Positions 15,055-20,671 of a stretch of 20,671 nt of DNA are shown here, in pieces. The stretch lies in contig DIGC01000090.1 of NCBI GenBank assembly GCA_002419445.1, forward strand, positions 1 through 20,671, given 5' to 3'. The notes below the pieces were generated by a model. That model was not told the origin of the DNA. It did no database searches and saw only the letters and a program-made list of their open reading frames with translations. Numbering within the stretch: the first letter of the stretch is position 1; every line of letters begins with the position of its first letter. Made by a program: the position numbers and the translations under genes. This DNA is from Caryophanales bacterium UBA5732. Lineage in GTDB: Bacteria; Bacillota_I; Bacilli_A; Izemoplasmatales; Hujiaoplasmataceae.

Positions 15055-17016
15055 ATGGATAAATTTAGATTACAATCTGATTATAAACCAATGGGTGATC
15101 AACCCAAAGCTATTAATCAATTAATCAATAATATTTATAATGGCGTTAAAGAACAAGTATTGCTTGGAGCAACTGGTACCGGTAAAACATATACTGTAGC
15201 TAATGTTATACAGGAGTTTAATAGACCTACTTTAGTCTTGGCTCACAACAAAACTTTAGCCGGACAGTTGTATTCAGAACTGAAAACTCTTTTTCCTGAT
15301 AATAGAGTTGAATATTTTATTTCTTACTACGATTATTATCAACCAGAAGCATATGTCCCTGGGGCTGATATCTATATTGAAAAGGATGCCTCAATCAATG
15401 ATGAGATTGATGAACTTAGGCATGCGGCAACATCTTCACTTCTAGAAAGAAGAGATGTAATAATTGTGGCCAGCGTTTCCTGTATTTATGGAATTGGTGA
15501 TCCAGATGTTTATCGGGCTGGTATGGTGACTTTAAGAAAATTCGAAAGTATCTCAAGACAAGATTTATTAAATCGTTTAGTTGAGATTTTGTATGTCAGA
15601 AACGATTTTGATTTTGCCAGAGGTAGCTTTAGAGTTCGTGGAGATGTAGTGGAAATTTTACCACCATATCAAAAAACAAAAGGAATAAGAGTCGAGTTCG
15701 ATTTTGATACAGTTAAAAGAATTAGAGAATTTAATATAGTAAACGGAGAGATTTATAAGGATTATGAAATCCTTTCACTTTTCCCTGCTTCTCACTTTTT
15801 GACAGATAGCGACAAGTTAGAAGAAGCTTTAAGAAGAATACGTGAGGAATTAGTAGATAGAATTAAATATTTTAAAGATAACAATAAATTATTGGAAGCT
15901 GAACGTATAGAACAAAGAACGATGTATGACTTAGAAATGCTTAAGGAAATGGGTACCGTTGCCGGCGTAGAAAATTATTCTAGACATTTAGCTTTGAGGG
16001 GTGAAGGAGAAACTCCTTCAACCCTAATTGACTTTTTCCCAGATGATTTCTTGTTAATAGTTGATGAATCTCATGTTACTCTTCCTCAAGTAAGGGGAAT
16101 GTTTAATGGAGATAGATCAAGAAAACAAACGTTGGTCGATTACGGATTTAGGCTACCTAGCGCTATTGACAATAGGCCGCTTAACTTTGATGAATTCAAT
16201 GAAAAAATTAATCAAGTGATATATTTGTCCGCAACCCCTGGAGATTATGAACTAAATCGTTCTGGGCATGTTATTGAACAAATCATTAGGCCAACAGGTT
16301 TAATTGATCCTATTGTCGAAGTCAGAGATTCGATGAATCAAATTGATGATTTATTAATTGAAATCAATAAAACTATTAATCGTAAAGAGCGAATCTTAAT
16401 TACAACCCTCACGATTAAAATGAGTGAAGATTTAACTAATCATCTAAAATCTCTGGGTTATAAAGTTGAATATTTACATTCTAAAGTCAAATCTTTAGAG
16501 AGAATGGAGATTATTCGAAAACTCAGGTTGGGAGTATTCGATATCTTGGTAGGTATAAATCTTTTACGTGAAGGCTTAGATTTGCCAGAAGTTTCGCTGA
16601 TAGCTATTTTAGACGCTGATAAAGAAGGTTTCTTAAGAAGTGATAAAGCATTAATTCAAACTATCGGACGTGCCGCAAGAAATGTCAATGGTCATGTAAT
16701 CATGTATGCTACAAACGTTACACAGTCAATGCAAAGAGCTATTGAAGAAACGAATAGAAGAAGAAAGATTCAAGAACAATATAATATAGATAATAATATA
16801 ATTCCAACAACGATACTTAAAAACATCTCTGAGTCAATTTCAATTAAAACTGATGCTGACAAAGAAATATATGATTTTGACAAACTCAGCAAGAAGGAAA
16901 TTGAAAAGAATGTTGAGTTATTAGAAAAACAAATGGTTGTTTATGCAAAGGAACTTGATTTCGAACAAGCAGCTTTAATAAGAGATTTAATCTTCGAATT
17001 GAAGAAAAACTTGTAA
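15055..17016 (+). CDS. uvrB: Excinuclease ABC subunit B
   Basis: Damage-verifying helicase-like subunit of nucleotide excision repair; UvrA loads it and it recruits UvrC. The full 653 residues are present. Walker A is GATGTGKT (38-45). The damage-probing beta-hairpin SYYDYYQPEAYVPG (90-103) has its conserved tyrosines. DESH (337-340), SATPGDYE (392-399), REGLDLPE (505-512) and QTIGRAAR (535-542) are the remaining helicase motifs. The C-terminal UVR domain (~613-650, KNVELLEKQM then LDFEQAALIRD) is the UvrC/UvrA contact. It is a single-gene unit: uvrA, often adjacent, is not downstream, and a terminator follows within 31 nt. Confidence 0.98.
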   Translation: MDKFRLQSDYKPMGDQPKAINQLINNIYNGVKEQVLLGATGTGKTYTVANVIQEFNRPTLVLAHNKTLAGQLYSELKTLFPDNRVEYFISYYDYYQPEAYVPGADIYIEKDASINDEIDELRHAATSSLLERRDVIIVASVSCIYGIGDPDVYRAGMVTLRKFESISRQDLLNRLVEILYVRNDFDFARGSFRVRGDVVEILPPYQKTKGIRVEFDFDTVKRIREFNIVNGEIYKDYEILSLFPASHFLTDSDKLEEALRRIREELVDRIKYFKDNNKLLEAERIEQRTMYDLEMLKEMGTVAGVENYSRHLALRGEGETPSTLIDFFPDDFLLIVDESHVTLPQVRGMFNGDRSRKQTLVDYGFRLPSAIDNRPLNFDEFNEKINQVIYLSATPGDYELNRSGHVIEQIIRPTGLIDPIVEVRDSMNQIDDLLIEINKTINRKERILITTLTIKMSEDLTNHLKSLGYKVEYLHSKVKSLERMEIIRKLRLGVFDILVGINLLREGLDLPEVSLIAILDADKEGFLRSDKALIQTIGRAARNVNGHVIMYATNVTQSMQRAIEETNRRRKIQEQYNIDNNIIPTTILKNISESISIKTDADKEIYDFDKLSKKEIEKNVELLEKQMVVYAKELDFEQAALIRDLIFELKKNL

Positions 17017-17046
17017 AATTAATATTAAAATTAATAAAATTAAACT

Positions 17047-17073
17047 AAAAAGCCAAAAAAATTGGCTTTTTTT
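17047..17073 (+). terminator. uvrB intrinsic terminator
   Basis: AAAAAGCCAA (17047-17056) pairs with TTGGCTTTTT (17062-17071) around A5; the T-run ends at 17073. Flanking sequence is A/T low-complexity with short repeats of AAAATTAATA. Confidence 0.9.
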
Positions 17074-17115
17074 ACTAAAATATTAAAAATATTAAAAAAA
17101 ATATGTAAATAATGC

Positions 17116-17143
17116 TTGACACATAAAAATGATTTGATATAAT
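17116..17143 (+). promoter_or_regulatory. Consensus promoter of the VanZ/DUF2089 operon
   Basis: TTGACA (17116-17121), 16-nt spacer, TATAAT (17138-17143) preceded by TGA. Both hexamers are perfect consensus, the best promoter in the window. It predicts a start near 17150 and an ~88-nt leader, longer than the others here. In the leader TCGCT (17204-17208) can pair weakly with AGCGA (17231-17235), enclosing the first SD. With the terminator at 17047-17073 and the two tiny ORFs, it accounts for most of the gap 17017-17468. Confidence 0.85.
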
Positions 17144-17237
17144 TAAGTTGTAAATTGATAAAGTTAATCTTTTTGACAACAATAATCAATTAAATCAATA
17201 CTGTCGCTCAAACTAATTTTTAAAGGGGGAAGCGAAA

Positions 17238-17351
17238 ATGAAACAACCAAATAATAAACTTGTAAGAATTTACCCTGTTGGAGTTGGCTCAGAAGAATAC
17301 TGGAAGAGAATATGTCTGAAAAAAAATAATGAAATAAAAGGGTTTAAATAA
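17238..17351 (+). CDS. Small ORF of 37 residues, unknown
   Basis: I do not recognise this product, which starts MKQPNNKLVRIYPVGVGSEE. It is the first ORF after the strong promoter and has a good ribosome site, AAAGGGGGA (17222-17230), 8 nt after the G-run. It is basic, without a membrane segment, and contains one Cys and one Trp. The next ORF's SD begins right at its stop codon. Promoter, SD and tandem layout support translation; the small size leaves open that it is a regulatory leader peptide. Confidence 0.5.
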   Translation: MKQPNNKLVRIYPVGVGSEEYWKRICLKKNNEIKGFK

Positions 17352-17365
17352 AGGGGGAATGGAAT

Positions 17366-17503
17366 ATGAATGGTATTATGAAACAATTAACTGATTTACT
17401 TATTGGTTGCGATCAGTTAAAACCTGTCAATTGTGAAACAACAACATATGGAAATTGGGTGAAGGTTTATGCCGAAAAAGATTACGCCAAAAAATATTTA
17501 TAA
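17366..17503 (+). CDS. Small ORF of 45 residues overlapping the VanZ-fusion start
   Basis: An unrecognised product starting MNGIMKQLTDLLIGCDQLKP, with two cysteines (C15, C23) and a basic C-terminus. GGGGG (17353-17357) lies 8 nt before the ATG; a second in-frame ATG at 17378 is less well placed. Its last 35 nt overlap the VanZ-fusion gene in another frame, so its translation would pass over that start and could couple or tune it. It could be a real small protein or a leader ORF. Confidence 0.45.
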   Translation: MNGIMKQLTDLLIGCDQLKPVNCETTTYGNWVKVYAEKDYAKKYL

Positions 17504-18284
17504 TTACAATAAATATATCAGTTTATCAATAAGCATAATAATTACTCTATTTATCTTTTCAATGTCGTTGGTTCCTGGAACAGAATCTGGAAACATTAGT
17601 TCGAGTTTTAGTGTCAGTATTAAAACTTTGTTAGATTCAGTTTTTATTAATAATAATATAAACCTTGATACTTTACATATTGTATTAAGGAAAGGAGCGC
17701 ACGTATTTGAATATTTCGTTCTCGGTATATCATATTTCTTTACTGCTAAATATTGGAAATTATCAATTTTAAAAGTACTTATAATTGGCCTTCTAACGGC
17801 TACAGCAGATGAACTGTTACAAAATATACCTATAGATCGTACCGCAAGTGCAATAGACATATTTGTTTACGATTTTGGTGGATTCATTCTAGGTTTAGGA
17901 TTGTTACTGTTGTTTTTAAACAAAACATCTAAGTTAAATGAAAAACAAGTTCTAGATTTATTGGCTAAAAAAGAGATCTCGTCTAAAAAAGCATACAAGA
18001 TACTTTATAACAATAATGAAGTAATCAGATTCACTAACAACGCTCATTTCGTGAGACTAAGAATAGTAATCCCCGAAGAAAAGGGTGTAAATACTTTCTT
18101 AGGAATTCTATTTTTCTTACCATTCCCAATTTTTATCATTAAATTAATCTTACCGTTCATAAAAACGGAAAAAATGAATATACCATTGACGAAATCGGAA
18201 ATAATAAAAATCATCACAAGTAAGGGTATCAACTTAGTGGTGAATACTTCAACAAACGAAAAAATAATTATAAAAACTATATAA
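17469..18284 (+). CDS. VanZ-like membrane protein fused to a SHOCT-like C-terminal domain
   Basis: A 271-residue membrane protein. Residues ~15-150 are a VanZ-like domain: a hydrophobic segment (17-34), the signature RKGAHVFEYFVLG (74-86), a helix (98-112), DELLQ (114-118), Arg124 and the DIFVYDFGGFILG segment (130-142). VanZ of enterococci gives low-level teicoplanin resistance; the wider family has no settled function. After FLNKTSK comes a helical hairpin QVLDLLAKKEISSKKAYKIL (160-179). Then a beta-type segment FVRLRIVIP (194-202), a hydrophobic insertion (~210-230) and IPLTKSEIIKIIT...NEKIIIKTI. This half parallels the small protein at 18804-19190, with a membrane segment replacing an amphipathic stretch. 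GGGTGA lies 6 nt before the ATG. VanZ assignment is confident; the fusion reading is my inference. Confidence 0.82.
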   Translation: MPKKITPKNIYNYNKYISLSISIIITLFIFSMSLVPGTESGNISSSFSVSIKTLLDSVFINNNINLDTLHIVLRKGAHVFEYFVLGISYFFTAKYWKLSILKVLIIGLLTATADELLQNIPIDRTASAIDIFVYDFGGFILGLGLLLLFLNKTSKLNEKQVLDLLAKKEISSKKAYKILYNNNEVIRFTNNAHFVRLRIVIPEEKGVNTFLGILFFLPFPIFIIKLILPFIKTEKMNIPLTKSEIIKIITSKGINLVVNTSTNEKIIIKTI

Positions 18285-18296
18285 AGGAGAAAGATT

Positions 18297-18791
18297 ATGA
18301 AATTAGATTTTAAAGATGATTTAAGAAAATCAATAGAAGAGGATATCAAAAGATCAGTCAATCTTAAGGGACATAAGCAAACAATGAAAAAATATCCAGT
18401 AATCTCAGAATGTCCTGTGTGTCATCACGATTTGGAAGTTGTTCAATTAGCTTGTAGCAACTGCTCTACAGAAATTAAAGGTCAATTTACACTATCAAAA
18501 TTCAATTACCTTGATACAGAAAAACTATATTTTATCGAAGTATTCGTCAAGAACCGCGGTAATATTAAAGCTATTGAAAAAGAAATGGGTTATTCTTACC
18601 CGACAATCAAAAAAATGCTGGATGATGTAATCGTAGGATTGGGTTATCAATTAGATGGAAAAGAACCGGTTGAAGAAGAAAAGGTAGAAGAAACAAAACC
18701 AAAGCTTTCAAGAGTAGAAATTTTAGAAAAAATAGACAATGGCGAAATAACTGTAGAAGAAGCTACTGAGTTATTAGCTAAAGTAAAATAG
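18297..18791 (+). CDS. DUF2089-type zinc-ribbon/HTH protein
   Basis: A 164-residue cytoplasmic protein of the DUF2089 type, a predicted DNA-binding regulator of unknown targets. A zinc ribbon is formed by C39, C42, C53 and C56 (CPVC and CSNC). It is followed by TLSKFNYL and a helix-turn-helix-like region (~78-112: FIEVFVKNRGNIKAIEKE, then YSYPTIKKMLDDV). An acidic linker (122-136) leads to the SHOCT-like hairpin EILEKIDNGEITVEEATELL (141-160). Residues 1-30 extend beyond the usual family start near MKKYPVISECPVC. AAAGGAG (18283-18289) is 7 nt before the chosen ATG, while internal M30 has only a weak site. The SD overlaps the stop of the VanZ-fusion gene, so it is in the same operon. Confidence 0.85.
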   Translation: MKLDFKDDLRKSIEEDIKRSVNLKGHKQTMKKYPVISECPVCHHDLEVVQLACSNCSTEIKGQFTLSKFNYLDTEKLYFIEVFVKNRGNIKAIEKEMGYSYPTIKKMLDDVIVGLGYQLDGKEPVEEEKVEETKPKLSRVEILEKIDNGEITVEEATELLAKVK

Positions 18792-18803
18792 GGGGATATT
18801 ATC

Positions 18804-19190
18804 ATGGGAAAAGATGATCTAAAACAAGAAAGAATTAAAATATTAGAATTATTAGCGAAAAATGTTATTAATGCTGATCAAGCAGAAAGATTATTAGCTG
18901 CTTTATCCAACACAGAAGAACCTGTAGTTGAACATGAAGTAATTACAAAGAAGAACCAATTCAGAATGTTAAAAATCTTGGTTGATTCCGCCGATGGGGA
19001 CGAAGTAAGGATTGAAATTCCAATCGAATTCGCTAAATTGTTAAAAAGCAAGAAATTAATGAAGGTCGATACTGATGATTTTGATATTGATATCGATGAA
19101 TTAATTGGGATGATTAATGCTGGAGTCGTTGGCGAGATTGTTAATGTAAAATCCGCTGATGGAGATATAGTTAAAATTATCGTTGAATAA
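18804..19190 (+). CDS. Small SHOCT-like protein with a duplicated beta motif
   Basis: A 128-residue soluble acidic protein, last in the operon. The N-terminus holds the helical hairpin KILELLAKNVINADQAERLL (12-31) seen in both preceding proteins, as in SHOCT-like proteins that accompany DUF2089 in Firmicutes. A short linker leads to a beta domain with two copies of one motif, VDSADGDEVRIEIP (60-73) and VKSADGDIVKIIVE (115-128). They are separated by an amphipathic helix (EFAKLLKSKKL) and an acidic helix (DIDIDELIGMI). GGGGGAT at 18791-18797 is the ribosome site, 11 nt downstream of the DUF2089 stop region's last base to the ATG. Function unknown; a partner of the DUF2089 factor is a reasonable inference. 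Confidence 0.75.
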   Translation: MGKDDLKQERIKILELLAKNVINADQAERLLAALSNTEEPVVEHEVITKKNQFRMLKILVDSADGDEVRIEIPIEFAKLLKSKKLMKVDTDDFDIDIDELIGMINAGVVGEIVNVKSADGDIVKIIVE

Positions 19191-19239
19191 ACCGTCGCAT
19201 TTGTAATTGAGCATTACTGAACAAAAACATAAATAGAAC

Positions 19240-19269
19240 AATAAAGCCAGTGGAAACTGGTTTTATTTT
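19240..19269 (+). terminator. Terminator of the VanZ/DUF2089 operon
   Basis: AATAAAGCCAG (19240-19250) pairs with CTGGTTTTATT (19257-19267) with one G-U pair around TGGAAA, followed by T-rich sequence. The 49 nt between the last stop codon and this hairpin show nothing else. Confidence 0.82.
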
Positions 19270-19297
19270 TCGAAAATGAGACACTGTTTTTTGAAAA

Positions 19298-19308
19298 TGT
19301 GTTATAAT
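19298..19308 (+). promoter_or_regulatory. rlmD promoter, extended -10
   Basis: TGTGTTATAAT contains a perfect TATAAT (19303-19308) preceded by TGT. The -35 region is weak (GAGACA at 19278-19283 with a 19-nt spacer). The start near 19315 gives a leader of about 44 nt. Confidence 0.6.
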
Positions 19309-19358
19309 AAATTGAGGCGTATGTGCTTTTTTGTTATGAGTTCAAGAAAGGAATGAAG

Positions 19359-20671
19359 ATGTCGGAAAATAATGTTTTTGTTGTAAGAGCAGTAGATTTA
19401 ACACATGATGGCTTTGGTGTAACTAAGTTAGAAGATGGTTACACTGTTTTCGTTGAGGATTTATTAAAGGGAGAAGCTGCTCGTATTGAAATAATCGAAA
19501 GAAAAAAAAGCTATGGCTTTGGTAAGGTGATTGAAAGATTAAATCGTAGCCCTTATCGTCAAGCTCCGAAATGTAAACATTTTTATGAATGTGGCGGCTG
19601 TGAAATTATGCATATGGATTATGATGTTCAAGCAGCCTTTAAAAAGTATAGAATCGAATTAATGATTAAAAAATTTGATTTAAAGGATGTAGTGGTTGAA
19701 GAAATAACGGCTATGGTTAATCCTTATCATTATCGCAATAAAGTAGAAGTTAAATTCGCTCAAGGCGAAAAAGGAATCAAAGCTGGATTTTTTAAAGCAA
19801 AATCACATCATGTTGTTGATTTGCAAGAATGCCATATAATGCAAAAAAAATCTTTTGAAATTTTAACTTTAATTAGAAACTTGGCTAATCAATACAAAAT
19901 TACGGCTTATAATGATGCAACTGGTGAAGGGGTTTTAAAATCAGCTGTAATAAGAGAATCAAGTAAATACAAAGAAATTTCCATTCTACTAAATATAGCG
20001 ACTGATACAATTCCTCACGAGACTGAATTTGTTGAAGCTTTAGTTAATAATACTCCAGAGATAAAGGGAATCGGGATTAGTAAAACTTTAGACGAAAGTA
20101 TTCTTTCTGACGAAGAAATAAGAGTTGTCTTCGGAATTGATTATATTAAAGATGAGATTTTAGGCAAACAATTTGAGATTGGATTTAGATCATTTTTCCA
20201 AGTTAATACATTACAAGCTGAAAGACTTTATAAAAAAGCAATTGAATTTGCAAGATTTACGGGCAACGAAAGGGTTATTGACGCCTATTGCGGAATAGGA
20301 TCAATTACGCTTTCAATCGCTGATAAAGTAAATAAAGTTTTCGGAATAGAAATCGTTAAATCAGCAATTACTGACGCTAAAAGAAATGCAAGAATTAACG
20401 GTGTGAAAAATGCTTTATTTGAGCTTGGTCATGTTGACAAAGTTCTAGAAAAATGGAAAGGATTTAGTTTCGATCTAATCATTGTTGATCCACCAAGAAA
20501 AGGCTGCTCAAAAGAATTGCTTGACACTATAATTAAAATGAAAATTCCAAAAGTTATCTATATATCTTGTAATCCAGCTACTTTGCAAAGAGATTTAGAG
20601 TATCTTTTAGGAAAAGATTATAAGATTCAAAGGATAGCTCCTGTGGATATGTTTCCTCAAACATCCCACGT
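19359..20671 (+). CDS. rlmD: 23S rRNA (uracil-C5)-methyltransferase RlmD/RlmCD type, 3' end cut off
   Basis: SAM-dependent RNA methyltransferase of the TrmA/RlmD group, making 5-methyluridine in 23S rRNA (position 1939 in E. coli; Firmicute enzymes may also do 747). It has no stop before the window edge; 437 codons are visible and perhaps 15-25 are missing. An N-terminal TRAM domain (~1-60) is followed by the 4Fe-4S ligands C72, C78, C81 (ECGGC) and C158. FFQVN (279-283), the SAM motif DAYCGIGSITLS (308-319), VDPPRKGC (376-383) and ISCNPATLQRDL with nucleophile C404 follow. The last visible residues FPQTSH precede the catalytic Glu, which lies outside. ATGs at 19353 and 19359 are in frame; AAAGGA ends at 19352, so 19359 (6 nt spacing) is preferred. 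Confidence 0.93.
   Translation, partial: MSENNVFVVRAVDLTHDGFGVTKLEDGYTVFVEDLLKGEAARIEIIERKKSYGFGKVIERLNRSPYRQAPKCKHFYECGGCEIMHMDYDVQAAFKKYRIELMIKKFDLKDVVVEEITAMVNPYHYRNKVEVKFAQGEKGIKAGFFKAKSHHVVDLQECHIMQKKSFEILTLIRNLANQYKITAYNDATGEGVLKSAVIRESSKYKEISILLNIATDTIPHETEFVEALVNNTPEIKGIGISKTLDESILSDEEIRVVFGIDYIKDEILGKQFEIGFRSFFQVNTLQAERLYKKAIEFARFTGNERVIDAYCGIGSITLSIADKVNKVFGIEIVKSAITDAKRNARINGVKNALFELGHVDKVLEKWKGFSFDLIIVDPPRKGCSKELLDTIIKMKIPKVIYISCNPATLQRDLEYLLGKDYKIQRIAPVDMFPQTSH

Noticed and set aside
17017..17110. AT-rich direct repeats (AAAATTAATA, AAATATTAAA) after uvrB
   Set aside because: Low-complexity tracts around the terminator, too short and irregular for an origin, attachment site or other functional array.
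17174..17205. Second possible promoter: TTGACA at 17174-17179 in the operon leader
   Set aside because: The nearest -10 candidate (TACTGT, 20-nt spacer) is poor compared with the consensus promoter 58 nt upstream.
17504..17860. Open frame of 118 codons on the minus strand
   Set aside because: It lies opposite the VanZ domain coding sequence, has no SD or promoter, and its composition mirrors the sense strand.
18044..18361. Hydrophobic 105-codon open frame on the minus strand
   Set aside because: It is antisense to the VanZ-fusion C-terminus and DUF2089 start; the hydrophobicity comes from complementing lysine/isoleucine codons, and no start signals are present.

Overview
This is an AT-rich, densely packed bacterial chromosome segment made of housekeeping and transport genes in short operons. 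The low GC, short spacers, small gene set and protein styles (APTT-linker lipoprotein, minimal DnaE, dnaE-pfkA adjacency) suggest a Mollicutes-type Firmicute. UGA is a stop here: the ABC ATPase gene ends in TGA at 3373-3375 and tryptophan is written TGG throughout. That points to an Acholeplasma/Izemoplasma-like lineage rather than Mycoplasma. The lineage is inferred; no rRNA gene is in the window.

Layout. 1-96: terminator of an upstream unit. 88-351 (-): yidD, a membrane protein insertion factor. 550-5583: a nucleoside/BMP-type ABC importer. Its binding lipoprotein has its own promoter and terminator; the ATPase and two permeases form a tightly overlapping operon. 5741-7862: a YtxK-like methyltransferase overlapping acetate kinase (ackA). 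7918-9240: a predicted surface protein with four Ig-like repeats, whose ribosome binding site lies inside the ackA terminator hairpin. 9284-13278: dnaE and pfkA. 13311-14969 (-): a B12-binding-type radical SAM protein, convergent with pfkA and sharing a bidirectional terminator. 15055-17016: uvrB, divergent from it. 17116-19190: an uncharacterised operon behind a consensus TTGACA/TATAAT promoter, with two tiny ORFs, a VanZ fusion protein, a DUF2089 zinc-ribbon/HTH protein and a small SHOCT-like protein. 19359-20671: rlmD, cut by the window end.

The most interesting region is the 17.1-19.2 kb operon. Its three larger proteins share one 20-residue helical-hairpin motif, and the C-terminal half of the VanZ protein resembles the whole of the last protein. 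This suggests a membrane-linked regulatory module (zinc-ribbon/HTH factor, soluble SHOCT-like partner, membrane-anchored SHOCT-like partner). That function is inference.

Regulatory signals are unusually legible. Five genes have an 11-base extended -10 of the form TATG(G/T)TAnAnT, and several place it immediately before a GGTGA Shine-Dalgarno, predicting mRNA leaders of about 9-16 nt. Seven intrinsic terminators are visible; two overlap coding or translation signals of a neighbouring gene. No tRNA, rRNA, insertion sequence, CRISPR array or phage gene was recognised.
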